Positions 15,788-26,403 of a stretch of DNA of 64,000 nucleotides are shown here, piece after piece. Where the stretch lies: contig JAFXPY010000025.1 in the NCBI GenBank assembly GCA_017527495.1, positions 1-64,000 on the forward strand, written 5' to 3'. The notes beneath the pieces are model-generated. The model saw nothing but the letters and a program-made list of their open reading frames with translations, made no database searches and was not told the DNA's origin. Numbering within the stretch: position 1 is the stretch's first letter; the number at the start of each line of letters is the position of its first letter. Made by a program: the position numbers and the translations under genes. The DNA is from Paludibacteraceae bacterium. GTDB lineage: Bacteria; Bacteroidota; Bacteroidia; Bacteroidales; Paludibacteraceae.

Positions 15788-16390
15788 TTATTCAAAAGAG
15801 CGCAAACGGGCAATATACTTGCCTATAATATCAAACTCTATGTTAACTTTTGTTCCTACAAAAATATCTTTGAAATTGGTATTTTCGTGTGTATAAGGGA
15901 TAATAGCCACTTGAAAAGTATTGTCCGTTGGGTTGCATACTGTCAGACTTACACCATTTACAGTTACCGAACCTTTATCAACTGTCATATATCCTTTACG
16001 AGCCATCTCACGGTCAAGGGCATACTCAAAAGTGTAGTACCAGCTGCCATCTGCCTCTTCAAGCTTAGTGCATACTGCTGTTTCGTCAACATGGCCTTGC
16101 ACGATATGGCCATCAAGACGACCATTCATCAACATCGAACGTTCTACATTGACTAAATCACCTACTTTCAAGTCTCCCAAATTACTACGCTGTAAGGTCT
16201 CAAGCATAGCTGTGACGGTGTAGGTGTTGTCAGTAAGTTCTACAACCGTCAGACACACACCATTATGTGCTATACTCTGGTCGATTTTTAATTCTCCAAC
16301 AAAAGAACATGTCAGCGTGAAATGCATATTGCTCTGATCATGGCGTATTGCAACCACTCGAGCTGTTTCTTCAACAATTCCTGAAAACAT
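15788..16390 (-). CDS. ribE: Riboflavin synthase, alpha chain
   Basis: 200 residues with two homologous lumazine-binding repeats: MFSGIVEETARV with NGVCLTVVE, then LDGHIVQGHVDETA with NGVSLTVCN. The enzyme dismutates two 6,7-dimethyl-8-ribityllumazine molecules to riboflavin, the last step of the pathway, in the cytoplasm. Length is as expected. It is isolated from other rib genes, and no FMN riboswitch is seen in its leader, which instead holds short TTTACGATTTA words and mosaic repeats. Confidence 0.95.
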   Translation of the reverse strand: MFSGIVEETARVVAIRHDQSNMHFTLTCSFVGELKIDQSIAHNGVCLTVVELTDNTYTVTAMLETLQRSNLGDLKVGDLVNVERSMLMNGRLDGHIVQGHVDETAVCTKLEEADGSWYYTFEYALDREMARKGYMTVDKGSVTVNGVSLTVCNPTDNTFQVAIIPYTHENTNFKDIFVGTKVNIEFDIIGKYIARLRSFE

Positions 16391-16426
16391 AAAACTATTT
16401 ACTTATTTACGATTTACTTATTTATT

Positions 16427-16693
16427 AAAGTTTCCCACTTCTAAAATTACGGCGTAGCCGTTATATATCAATAGAAATAATTATGTTAACTACCTTAATT
16501 CCAACCACGTAGTGGTTGCACATTGATCAATATTCAAATCAATCGCATAATAAATAATTTTAATATGCAACCGCTATCGCGGTTGAGAGATGAGAGAAGG
16601 ATTCAATTTTTCTATTAATATGTAACCGCTATCGCGGTTGAAAAGCAATTGATAACCTTATATTTACTACTCCGAACATTTGTGGGAAACTTT
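16427..16693. repeat. Mosaic palindromic repeat element bounded by AAAGTTTCCCAC inverted repeats
   Basis: 267 bp without a gene. Perfect 12-bp ends AAAGTTTCCCAC (16427-16438) and GTGGGAAACTTT (16682-16693) enclose hairpins of the same kind as at 7421-7777: AACCAC/GTGGTT near 16502-16517, CAACCGC/GCGGTTG near 16568-16585 and AACCGC/GCGGTT near 16623-16640. The spacer ATTAATATG also recurs. It lies between ribE and mdh. Confidence 0.8.
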
Positions 16694-16734
16694 ATTTATT
16701 TAAGTATTCCACTATTGTTCAGTAGCACTTTTAT

Positions 16735-16928
16735 TGAGATTATACCCCATAGGGGTTTCCTCTTAATAGCATTGATATTGATAATCAGCGTTATTTCCCG
16801 TTAGGGAATATCTTTTAAATTCATTTTTCGACATAGAAATTCCCTAACGGGAAATCAAGGGATAAATATAATCCACTATCCTATTAAAAGATAATCGCTA
16901 CGCGATAACATTTAACCAAGTGGGAAAC
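16735..16928. repeat. Second-type palindromic repeat element (CCCGTTAGGGAA and TCGCTACGCGA motifs)
   Basis: This gene-free block holds CCCCATAGGGG, CCCGTTAGGGAATATCTTTT, its inverted copy ATTCCCTAACGGG and TCGCTACGCGA. Its last 48 bp (16881-16928) match 35223-35270 with one difference, ending AAGTGGGAAAC. 16929-17011 is AT-rich, with TTATTTACGATTTACTTATT words at 16934-16960 and no gene. Confidence 0.75.
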
Positions 16929-17011
16929 GTTAGCTTATTTTCTTATTTACGATTTACTTATTTATTTATTTGGCTATTGGGCCATTTTTTTCTAATATTC
17001 AGTTACCAAGT

Positions 17012-17050
17012 CAAAACAAAGGGGATGCCCACACCCATTCGGCATCCCCT
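17012..17050 (-). terminator. Intrinsic terminator of mdh
   Basis: On the minus strand GGGGATGCC and GGCATCCCC form a 9-bp GC-rich stem around an 11-nt loop, followed by TTTGTTTT. It lies about 65 nt after the mdh stop. Confidence 0.85.
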
Positions 17051-17115
17051 GAAACGCTTAATAAAATTTGACGGTAGTGAAACCTTTATTAAACGCTTTA
17101 TTTGTCACAAAATAA

Positions 17116-18057
17116 TCAAAGTGCTTTTATTTCGTAAAGTACAGATGTTGTTTTGCGAACGGCTGCTTCAGAAGCTGCAAGTTTATCGAGTTCTGATTGT
17201 GGCAAGTTGAATTCGCATATTTTCTCTATACCATTTCTACCGATAACACAAGGAACACCGATTGTTATGTCGTTCATTCCATACTCACCTTCGAGGTGTG
17301 CTGAACATGGAATCATTTTCTTTTGGTCTTTGATTACAGCTTCAGCAACAGAACTTGCTGCTGCACCAGGAGCCATCCAAGCTGATGTTCCAAGCAGACT
17401 TGTCAGTGTTGCGCCGCCAACCATTGTGTTCTTAACTACTTGCTCCAATTCTTCAGGGCTGAGCAGTTTGTCAACAGGCACACCTTTGTATGTGGCAAAA
17501 CAAGTCAAAGGAATCATTGTTGTGTCGCCATGACCGCCGATAACAAATCCCTCAACATCATTGGCATTGCATTTCAGAGCTTGCGAGAGGAAGTATTTCA
17601 GACGAGCACTATCCAAAGCGCCACCCATACCAATTACTCTATTGCGTGGCAAGCCGAGTGCCTTAAGAGTCAAATAAGCCATTGTGTCCATCGGGTTGGA
17701 AACAACAATGATTATTGCATCAGGCGAGTATTGAAGCAGATTTGAAGCAACACTTTTTACTATTCCTGCATTAACACCTATGAGTTCTTCACGTGTCATA
17801 CCCGGCTTACGTGGCAGACCTGATGTGATGATAACAACATCTGAATTGGCTGTTTGGCTGTAATCGTTAGTTACACCTTTAACCACAGTGTCAAAACCCA
17901 TCAATTGGGCTGTCTGCATAATGTCCATAGCCTTACCTTCAGCAAGACCTTCTTTGATATCAATCAACACAACTTCGTTGGCTACTTCATTTACAGCCAA
18001 CACATTAGCACATGTTGCGCCCACATTTCCGGCGCCTACAACTGTTACTTTTGACAT
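17116..18057 (-). CDS. mdh: Malate dehydrogenase
   Basis: 313 residues. The NAD-binding loop VVGAGNVGATCANVL is at the N terminus. The substrate loop has GLPRKPGMTREELI with the arginine expected for malate rather than lactate. VVSNPMDTMAYL and the catalytic histidine in GGHGDTTMIPL complete the lactate/malate dehydrogenase family signature. It interconverts malate and oxaloacetate, linking the reductive TCA branch to succinate formation. It is monocistronic, with its own promoter (18133-18140) and terminator (17012-17050). Confidence 0.96.
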   Translation of the reverse strand: MSKVTVVGAGNVGATCANVLAVNEVANEVVLIDIKEGLAEGKAMDIMQTAQLMGFDTVVKGVTNDYSQTANSDVVIITSGLPRKPGMTREELIGVNAGIVKSVASNLLQYSPDAIIIVVSNPMDTMAYLTLKALGLPRNRVIGMGGALDSARLKYFLSQALKCNANDVEGFVIGGHGDTTMIPLTCFATYKGVPVDKLLSPEELEQVVKNTMVGGATLTSLLGTSAWMAPGAAASSVAEAVIKDQKKMIPCSAHLEGEYGMNDITIGVPCVIGRNGIEKICEFNLPQSELDKLAASEAAVRKTTSVLYEIKAL

Positions 18058-18132
18058 GATTTTTATTATTTGTTTTTAGTTATTCTTGCAAATAAATTCA
18101 GGCGAAAAAAAAGTCTCACCTTACAGCAAATG

Positions 18133-18140
18133 CAAAATTA
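18133..18140 (-). promoter_or_regulatory. Promoter -7 element of mdh
   Basis: TAATTTTG on the minus strand, about 75 nt upstream of the mdh start codon. Confidence 0.55.
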
Positions 18141-18211
18141 ATACTTTTTTTTATTACATAGAAATTTTTTAACGATATTTTAGCGTTTTGTTAAATTTAT
18201 TTTAGTTTTTT

Positions 18212-18243
18212 TTTGTCTGTATCGGAAAATGTTTGTAATTTTG
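18212..18243 (+). promoter_or_regulatory. Promoter of the DUF47 gene
   Basis: TTTG at 18212-18215 and TAATTTTG at 18236-18243 are separated by 20 nt. It drives the plus-strand gene at 18304 and possibly the genes after it. Confidence 0.7.
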
Positions 18244-18303
18244 TAAAATATAAATTTGGCTTAATTGATAAATTATGCCAAAAGAAGAGTAACAATTAAG
18301 AAT

Positions 18304-18960
18304 ATGTCGTCGATAAAATCATTTTTTTCTGTTTTTTTACCTAACAAAGAATATAAGTTTCTACCGCTTATTCAATCTATAGGTGAGCGCGCTGTTCTGG
18401 CGGCGGAATTGTTTTCACAGCTTATTTCTGAAACAGATCAGTCAAAACGCGAAGATCTCTATGCTAAGGTTAAAGCGCTTGAGACTGAATGTGATATAAT
18501 TGAAGTACAAGTGTTCGATGAACTCAACGGAAATTTTGTTGCACCTTTCGATCGTGAAGATATTCATCAACTTTGCAATATGCTTGATGATGTTGTTGAC
18601 CTGATTAACGGCTCGGCAAAAAAGACTATGCTCTATCAACCTCAATCGATGCCAAACAAAGCCATGCACATGGCTGAAATCATACTTGAAGGTGCGAAAG
18701 CAATACGCATTGCTCTAAACGAATTTAAGACGATGAGTAAAAGTCCTGAAAATGTACTCGAACAATGCAAAAAACTACATGACCTTGAACATGAGGGTGA
18801 TGATGTGTACGACAACTTTGTCAAAGAACTTTTCGAGACAGAGAGCAATCCTATTGAGCTTGTGAAAATCAAAGAGATTATGGGCGAGATGGAAAGGGCA
18901 ACAGACAAGGCCAATTCTGTAGGTAAAACATTGCAAACGATAATTGTTAAATATGCGTAA
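18304..18960 (+). CDS. DUF47-family PhoU-like protein
   Basis: 218 residues, helical, with the DUF47 pattern SFFSVFLPNKEYKFLPLIQ at the N terminus, then ALETECDIIEVQVF, DREDIHQLCNMLDDVVDLI and HDLEHEGDDVYDNF. These acidic DxxE-type clusters resemble metal-binding PhoU repeats. DUF47 proteins usually accompany low-affinity Pit phosphate permeases and regulate them, but no permease gene is adjacent. The ATG at 18304 is preferred over an upstream TTG at 18265. Confidence 0.88.
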   Translation: MSSIKSFFSVFLPNKEYKFLPLIQSIGERAVLAAELFSQLISETDQSKREDLYAKVKALETECDIIEVQVFDELNGNFVAPFDREDIHQLCNMLDDVVDLINGSAKKTMLYQPQSMPNKAMHMAEIILEGAKAIRIALNEFKTMSKSPENVLEQCKKLHDLEHEGDDVYDNFVKELFETESNPIELVKIKEIMGEMERATDKANSVGKTLQTIIVKYA

Positions 18961-19009
18961 TCGCAACAAAGAATTGTATTGACATAACAATTTAAAACCG
19001 AATATATTT

Positions 19010-19816
19010 ATGAAAAGGCATCTTATTTATTTATGTGTATTTGCTTTGACAGTGATACTGCTTTCAGCAAACAAGAAACCTGTCACATTGTTTTTGGTTG
19101 GCGACTCAACCATGGCAGACAAAACCGAACTCGACATATCTCCGGAACGCGGATGGGGGCAACTTTTCCCGACCTACCTGAAACGAGATGGTAGCATAAT
19201 AGTTGAAAACCATGCAAAAAACGGAAGAAGTACAAAATCGTTTATAGACCAAGGCCGTTGGGACAATGTCGTAAAACGAATCAAACGAGGCGACATAGTA
19301 ATCATACAATTTGGTCATAATGATGCCAAACAGTCAGATCCACAGCGCTACACTTCTATTGAAGACTATCGCAGTAATCTCATGCGAATGGTCAAAGACG
19401 TAAAGAAAAAAGGCGGTAAGCCTATTCTTGCCACCTCATGCTGCCGTCGCTATTTCAAACCAGACGGAACATTCCGCAGCGGGCACCACGGAGCCTACCC
19501 TACTGCAGTGCGTCAAGTGGCTGAATTCATGAATGTACCACTCATTGACGCCGAAGAGCTAACAAAGAATTGGCTTATCAACGCTGGCAAGGACGAAAGC
19601 AAAAAATTCTACATGCACGTGGCAGCCGGAGAGTCACAAAAATTCCCTAACGGCAAAATAGACAACACACACTTCCGCGAAGCAGGAGCACTTGCTGTCG
19701 GACGACTTATAGCCAAAGAAATCAAAGACAAAGACATTAAGCCTCTGAGTCAGTATATAGATTTTGAAGACACTACACCACTCTACACAACACGTGTACA
19801 AGGTATTGACGACTAA
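19010..19816 (+). CDS. Rhamnogalacturonan-acetylesterase-like SGNH/GDSL hydrolase
   Basis: 268 residues with an N-terminal signal or anchor segment. SGNH blocks are in order: VGDSTMAD (nucleophile Ser), ENHAKNGRSTKSF (Gly), IIQFGHNDAKQ (Asn) and DNTHFREAGA (Asp-His). The GDSTMA and FGHNDAKQ forms are typical of CE12-type rhamnogalacturonan acetylesterases, which remove acetyl groups from pectin. It is followed by a PCMD-domain protein, so a periplasmic polysaccharide role is likely. Confidence 0.88.
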   Translation: MKRHLIYLCVFALTVILLSANKKPVTLFLVGDSTMADKTELDISPERGWGQLFPTYLKRDGSIIVENHAKNGRSTKSFIDQGRWDNVVKRIKRGDIVIIQFGHNDAKQSDPQRYTSIEDYRSNLMRMVKDVKKKGGKPILATSCCRRYFKPDGTFRSGHHGAYPTAVRQVAEFMNVPLIDAEELTKNWLINAGKDESKKFYMHVAAGESQKFPNGKIDNTHFREAGALAVGRLIAKEIKDKDIKPLSQYIDFEDTTPLYTTRVQGIDD

Positions 19817-19858
19817 AAAAGTTGAACAGATTGAAGATTAGACGAACAAATAAGATAT

Positions 19859-20806
19859 ATGAAACGCTTTTTAATTATTTTCTCACTCCTGAGTATTGTC
19901 CTTTATTCCAAAGCTGAAACAATAGAAAATGTTGCATGGGGCAATTTCGATAGTTGGACAGTACGCTATATCAAAGAATCCCGACTTTTGGGAGGCAATA
20001 CAGTACCGCTCTATTGTATTGGTCCGCGCGACACAATCCGCAGAAACGAGCCTTATATTTATGGCAAAAAAGGTTGTATCTGGGCTACTTCAAATGCCTA
20101 CGCAAACCCCATGGGTGTTGACAAGGCAAGTTGTTCTGTAGCACCGGAGAGACGAGACAACGGCTATTGTGCCAAGATGGAGTCTAAGCTCGAAAAGGTT
20201 AAAGCTCTTGGCATGATGAACATAACGGTACAAGCCTCAGGGTCAGTTTTTACCGGTCAACTGATCGAACCGGTCAAAGACGCTGATGCACCATATCAAA
20301 AAATGAATCTCGGAGTACCTTTTACCAAAAGACCGGCTTTCATGCAATTCGACTACAAATGCGTCATATCTCCGGAAAACACATATACATACGCAACACA
20401 AAAAAGTGACCCTACAACAAAAACCGGACATGATGAAGGACAAGCCTATATCCTACTCCAACATCGCTGGGAGGACGCACAAGGCAATGTATATGCCAAA
20501 CGAGTTGGAACCGGCTTCCACCGATTCAACAAGACACAAAGCACATGGGAAAATGATTTTCGTGTTCCAATACGCTATGGCGATATAAGCAAACAACCCG
20601 GATATAAAGCATACGAGGGTTTGCAAACAACAACGTACGTAAAAAACAGCAAAGGTAAAATGGTTCCACTCAAAGAAGTAGGCTATGATGCCGATGCAGA
20701 ACCGACACACATGATCATTTTCTTCTCGGTTGGATGCATGCCTGCCTTCAACGGACATATTGGAAATACATTGTGGATAGATAATGTCAAATTAGTTTAC
20801 GAATAA
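19859..20806 (+). CDS. PCMD-domain (putative carbohydrate metabolism) protein
   Basis: 315 residues with a signal peptide (FLIIFSLLSIVLYSKAE). The fold pattern fits the PCMD family: ENVAWGNFDSWTVRYIKES near the start, a central YKCVISPENTYTY beta-sandwich region, and the closing HIGNTLWIDNVKLVYE, where the last strand of a jelly roll typically lies. The family is thought to bind or process carbohydrate; no catalytic residues can be named. It lies 42 nt after the esterase and abuts the glycosyltransferase gene. Confidence 0.75.
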   Translation: MKRFLIIFSLLSIVLYSKAETIENVAWGNFDSWTVRYIKESRLLGGNTVPLYCIGPRDTIRRNEPYIYGKKGCIWATSNAYANPMGVDKASCSVAPERRDNGYCAKMESKLEKVKALGMMNITVQASGSVFTGQLIEPVKDADAPYQKMNLGVPFTKRPAFMQFDYKCVISPENTYTYATQKSDPTTKTGHDEGQAYILLQHRWEDAQGNVYAKRVGTGFHRFNKTQSTWENDFRVPIRYGDISKQPGYKAYEGLQTTTYVKNSKGKMVPLKEVGYDADAEPTHMIIFFSVGCMPAFNGHIGNTLWIDNVKLVYE

Positions 20807-21988
20807 ATGGACTTCAAAGCAGAAATAATCAACTTTTTCCAATTTCCACCTACACTCTCTGAAATCATACTACTCAGTGTAGTAGCTCTGACTTTCATAT
20901 ATCAACTCTACTATTACATTAGATACATAGCAGGTGCAAATCGCTATTTACGAAGAAAAAAGAAAAACAAAATAGCACTTTCAGAGATTAAGCCTCCTGT
21001 TTCTGTCATTATATGTGCACGCAACGAACTGGAAAATCTCAGGACTTTCCTGCCCACACTTTTGTGTCAGACATATCCGATCTACGAAATAATAGTGGTT
21101 GACGATCGCTCACAAGACGACACACGTAATTACCTGCAGCAACTCTCGGTGCTGAACAATCGTTTGAGATACACATTTGTTCCTGAAGGTCCGTACAGCA
21201 TGAGTACCAAGAAACTTGCTCTCACACTTGGATTCAAAGCTGCCCATTATAACCACCTGCTGCTTATTGACGCCGATTGCCGTCCGGAAGGCGACAATTG
21301 GATTGCAACCATGATGCAAGGTTTTACAAAAGGCAAAGACATAGTTCTTGGCTTTGGGGCTTACGAAAAGGAATCCACACATCTCAATCGACTCATTGCT
21401 TACGACACACAATGGAACGGCATGCAGTTTTTAGGACAAGCGTTGAGCGGACATCCTTACATGGGAGTTGGACGAAATCTTGCATATACAAAGGATTTAT
21501 TTTTTGAAAGGGGAGGATTTCAAAAGCACATCAATATACTCTCAGGCGACGATGACTTATTTATCAACCAAGTGGCAACAGCAGAAAACACAAATGTTGT
21601 TATTGATCCGGAAGCCACAACATGGTCGATACCAAAAACATCATTCAGCGAATGGTTTTGGCAAAAGAGACGCCATCTGAGTGTCTCGACATTCTACCGC
21701 ACCTCAACCAAAATCCGTTTGCTCGGCGAGCCTCTATCAAGAGGTCTGTTCTATCTCTCAGTTTTGTTATGCTGTGTGATGTGCCGACCATGGGTGTGGA
21801 CAATAGCTTTAGCACTGCTTTTGATACGATTCATTTGGCAGATATGCATTATGGATGTTTTTGCGAAACGGATGAATCTCAAAATGTTCCACATCAACAT
21901 ACTATGGTTTGATATTGTTCTGCCACTCGTCCAATTGTGGATGATGACAATGAACAAAATATTCCCTGATAAACGCAAAAAATGGTAA
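20807..21988 (+). CDS. Membrane-associated family 2 glycosyltransferase
   Basis: 393 residues. An N-terminal membrane helix (TLSEIILLSVVALTFIYQLY) is followed by a GT-A domain with VSVIICARNELENL, IIVVDDRSQDDT, LLIDADCRP (the DxD metal site) and SGDDDLFIN. Helices follow in the C-terminal 90 residues. It should transfer a sugar to a lipid or surface glycan from the cytoplasmic face. The start codon directly follows the stop of the PCMD gene without any gap. Confidence 0.9.
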   Translation: MDFKAEIINFFQFPPTLSEIILLSVVALTFIYQLYYYIRYIAGANRYLRRKKKNKIALSEIKPPVSVIICARNELENLRTFLPTLLCQTYPIYEIIVVDDRSQDDTRNYLQQLSVLNNRLRYTFVPEGPYSMSTKKLALTLGFKAAHYNHLLLIDADCRPEGDNWIATMMQGFTKGKDIVLGFGAYEKESTHLNRLIAYDTQWNGMQFLGQALSGHPYMGVGRNLAYTKDLFFERGGFQKHINILSGDDDLFINQVATAENTNVVIDPEATTWSIPKTSFSEWFWQKRRHLSVSTFYRTSTKIRLLGEPLSRGLFYLSVLLCCVMCRPWVWTIALALLLIRFIWQICIMDVFAKRMNLKMFHINILWFDIVLPLVQLWMMTMNKIFPDKRKKW

Positions 21989-21994
21989 AATAAT

Positions 21995-22306
21995 ATGGTA
22001 AAGAAAGAACTACAAATAGCTGTCAGACCGGAAGTAGCTGACGGCACGTATTCTAATTTGGCAATAATAGGGCATACGCCTTCTGAATTCATCATCGATT
22101 TTGTACGCGTTATGCCCGGAGTAGAAAAAGCCAATGTACAATCACGCGTCATCATGACGCCGGAACACGCCAAACGTCTTCTCAACGCCTTGCGCGAAAA
22201 CATAGGAGGATACGAGCAAAAATTCGGTGAGATAAAAATCCGTGGCAATAATGCGCCCAACAACCCACAACTGCCACCACTCACATTTGACGGCGGGTTG
22301 GCATAA
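21995..22306 (+). CDS. DUF3467-family protein
   Basis: 103 residues with YSNLAIIGHTPSEFIIDFVR and VMTPEHAKRLL-type blocks (here RVIMTPEHAKRLLNALREN) diagnostic of DUF3467, and a proline-rich tail. It is cytoplasmic and of unknown function. It lies 6 nt after the glycosyltransferase gene and is ended by a terminator at 22331. Confidence 0.92.
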   Translation: MVKKELQIAVRPEVADGTYSNLAIIGHTPSEFIIDFVRVMPGVEKANVQSRVIMTPEHAKRLLNALRENIGGYEQKFGEIKIRGNNAPNNPQLPPLTFDGGLA

Positions 22307-22330
22307 AAAACGATGCAGAAGACAAAAATG

Positions 22331-22358
22331 GACGTACAATTGTGCGTCTTTTTTTTGT
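22331..22358 (+). terminator. Intrinsic terminator after the DUF3467 gene
   Basis: GACGTAC and GTGCGTC pair around AATT (one wobble) and are followed by a run of eight Ts. Confidence 0.85.
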
Positions 22359-22423
22359 TTAATAGGCAAAATTAGGCATTTTTAGCCCCATATTCGGCAT
22401 TTTTTGATTTCGATTGTTAAAAA

Positions 22424-22455
22424 TTTGCATAATCAACAAAAAAGTATTAACTTTG
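22424..22455 (+). promoter_or_regulatory. gyrB promoter
   Basis: TTTG at 22424-22427 and TAACTTTG at 22448-22455, 20 nt apart, about 48 nt before the gyrB start. Confidence 0.75.
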
Positions 22456-22502
22456 CGTGTTAAAAAGTAAAGAAACAATTATCAAATAAAATACAACATT
22501 AA

Positions 22503-24476
<1,974 letters not shown>

Positions 24477-24481
24477 ACAAC

Positions 24482-25057
24482 ATGAACATCTGCGTTTACT
24501 GTTCAGCCAACAACAATATTGCCGAGTTCTACAAAGAATTAGCTTCAGAATTTGGCAAATGGATAGCCTCGGAACATTATACCTTAGTGTATGGTGGTGC
24601 AACAGGAGGACTGATGAGTGCAGTAAGCGACAGCGCAGCACAGGCAGGAGGCGAAGTTATAGGCGTATTGCCACAGCGAATATTACAATCAGGGCGAGAG
24701 GCAAAGAATTGCACCGAGCAACATATAGTCAGGACGATGAACGAACGCAAAGACCGCTTCAAACAATTAGCCGATGTGTTTGTTTGCCTGCCCGGAAGTT
24801 ACGGAACACTCGACGAAATGTTTGACGTCATAGCCTCAGGAACAGTGGGAGAACATCGCAAACCTATTTACATACTGAATTACCAAGGCTTTTACGACGA
24901 CACAATAGAGCAAATCAAGCACATGAAAGAACTTTCTTTCATTCCTCAACAAGAGAACTATACGCCACATTTTGTAACCTCGCTCGACCAACTGAAGAAA
25001 GAATTGAGCCAATTAGGTCAGAAGGCTCAAAAAATATATAACCTTACTACTGCATAG
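24482..25057 (+). CDS. LOG-family (TIGR00730) nucleotide 5'-monophosphate phosphoribohydrolase-like protein
   Basis: 191 residues of the Rossmann-fold LOG family. It has ICVYCSANNN at the N terminus, VYGGATGGLMSAVSDSA, MNERKDRF and LPGSYGTLDEMFDV. The last is the PGGxGTxxE active-site motif with serine for the second glycine; the arginine of the MNERK block and the glutamate are kept. Relatives release free bases such as cytokinins or adenine from nucleoside monophosphates. It probably shares the gyrB transcript. Confidence 0.9.
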   Translation: MNICVYCSANNNIAEFYKELASEFGKWIASEHYTLVYGGATGGLMSAVSDSAAQAGGEVIGVLPQRILQSGREAKNCTEQHIVRTMNERKDRFKQLADVFVCLPGSYGTLDEMFDVIASGTVGEHRKPIYILNYQGFYDDTIEQIKHMKELSFIPQQENYTPHFVTSLDQLKKELSQLGQKAQKIYNLTTA

Positions 25058-25080
25058 TAGTACAAAAAAGTTAGAATTAT

Positions 25081-26400
25081 ATGAATCTTTTCTGGAAAGA
25101 ACTTTTTGGGACACTCAAATCAGCCCAAAAAATGGAAGCTGAAGCACAACAACTTCAGCACGATTTGCAACGCTATTTTGAAGTTGCCAAGTCAGCCGAA
25201 TTAGCTGAATATATCGAACTTGAGAAAGAGGTAACCACAGCCGAATTCAAAGAGAGAAAACGCACACTTCAAAATCGCAAGTACAAAGACACACAAGAGT
25301 TTCGTGATTGGTCGAAGTTTCAAAAACTCGAAAAGGATAAGGCACTCCAATTGTATTTCAAGACAATAGAGTCGCCTATGCTCAAAGAATATCTGCAATT
25401 CCAAAAAACACCCGACTACACAAAATTGTCAAGTCGCAAAGAGGTTGTTGCAGACCCTATTCTTCAACAATACAAAAACTTTGAGAAATCAAAAGAGTAC
25501 AAAAACTATATCCGTCTCAATGGCTCGTATATTCTTGACGAATACAAAGCTTTGAAACAAGTGGTGTCAACACCTGAATTCCAAGAGTCAAATAACTTCT
25601 GGGCAAATCCGAAACGCTGGGAGACAACGCCAGAAGCAAAACGCTACGATCGCTACAACTCTCTGCAACATACACCGGATATTGAGTTCTACCGTGCTCA
25701 AAACCGCGAGCGTATGATAGAGATGAGCAAGTACGAATGTACTCTTGACGAGACTTTCCGTGGCGACATGTCGCAACGTTGGAAAAATGAATTCACACTC
25801 GGAGTTAAAGGCGACGAGAGCAAGATGAAAACAAAATTCTCACTTGCCAATCAACAACAAGCCTATACTTTCGGACGCAACACCTCTCTCGTGGAAGGTG
25901 CTGTGCGTATTCTCACACGTAAAGAGCATGCTGTGTCGCCAGTATGGGATGCAAAGAAAGGCTTTGTAGAGCACGACTTTGAATACACCTCCGACATGCT
26001 TGAATCGCGCCAATTTGCGCAAAACAAAGGTTTGTTTATGGTCAAGCTTCGTTGCACGGGCAAGTTGCACCATGCATGTTTCCTCAAGGGAAATCAGCCA
26101 CTGCCACTCGTTACATTGTTCCATTTCGATGGCAAAAAAGTTACTCTTGGAGCAGCAACACAACACAGCAACTCACGCGGCGAAGTGACCGGTTTGAACC
26201 TGTCAAAATATCACATATTCAGTCTGCGCTGGACCGACCGCGAGCTGGTATGGTATGTTAACAATATTGAGGTTTACCGCTGCGTAAACAACATGACTGA
26301 TAACGAATTGCGTATTGCATTTAACTCATTTATCTCTGAAAATCAAAAACCGTCAGAGGGAACATTTGATATTGAGTGGGTTAAAGCATATAAATTCTAA
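25081..26400 (+). CDS. Conserved Bacteroidales protein: N-terminal helical repeats plus C-terminal concanavalin-like (GH16-like) domain
   Basis: 439 residues, no signal peptide. Residues 1-220 form charged helical repeats of about 30 residues with a recurring F/Y-x-x-F/L pattern (DTQEFRDWSKFQKLEK, SPMLKEYLQFQKTPDY, NFEKSKEYKNYIRL). Residues 230-439 look like a jelly-roll lectin/GH16 fold, with DETFRGDMSQRW, VEHDFEYTSDMLESRQ, LFMVKLRCTG, TLFHFDGKKVTLG, YHIFSLRWTDRELVWYVNN and the closing FDIEWVKAYKF. The GH16 catalytic ExDxxE motif is not evident. I recall near-identical architectures across Bacteroidales. Function is unknown; a cytoplasmic sugar-binding protein is odd. Confidence 0.75.
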   Translation: MNLFWKELFGTLKSAQKMEAEAQQLQHDLQRYFEVAKSAELAEYIELEKEVTTAEFKERKRTLQNRKYKDTQEFRDWSKFQKLEKDKALQLYFKTIESPMLKEYLQFQKTPDYTKLSSRKEVVADPILQQYKNFEKSKEYKNYIRLNGSYILDEYKALKQVVSTPEFQESNNFWANPKRWETTPEAKRYDRYNSLQHTPDIEFYRAQNRERMIEMSKYECTLDETFRGDMSQRWKNEFTLGVKGDESKMKTKFSLANQQQAYTFGRNTSLVEGAVRILTRKEHAVSPVWDAKKGFVEHDFEYTSDMLESRQFAQNKGLFMVKLRCTGKLHHACFLKGNQPLPLVTLFHFDGKKVTLGAATQHSNSRGEVTGLNLSKYHIFSLRWTDRELVWYVNNIEVYRCVNNMTDNELRIAFNSFISENQKPSEGTFDIEWVKAYKF

Positions 26401-26403
26401 ATC

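Noticed and set aside
15608-16156. Plus-strand 182-residue reading frame
   Set aside because: Antisense to tRNA-Gln and ribE.
16920-17210. Plus-strand 96-residue reading frame beside mdh
   Set aside because: It crosses simple repeats and the mdh terminator and runs antisense into mdh.
24482-25057. Inactivated LOG enzyme because of the PGSYGT motif
   Set aside because: The arginine and glutamate of the active site are kept and serine for the second glycine is a mild change, so inactivity cannot be claimed.
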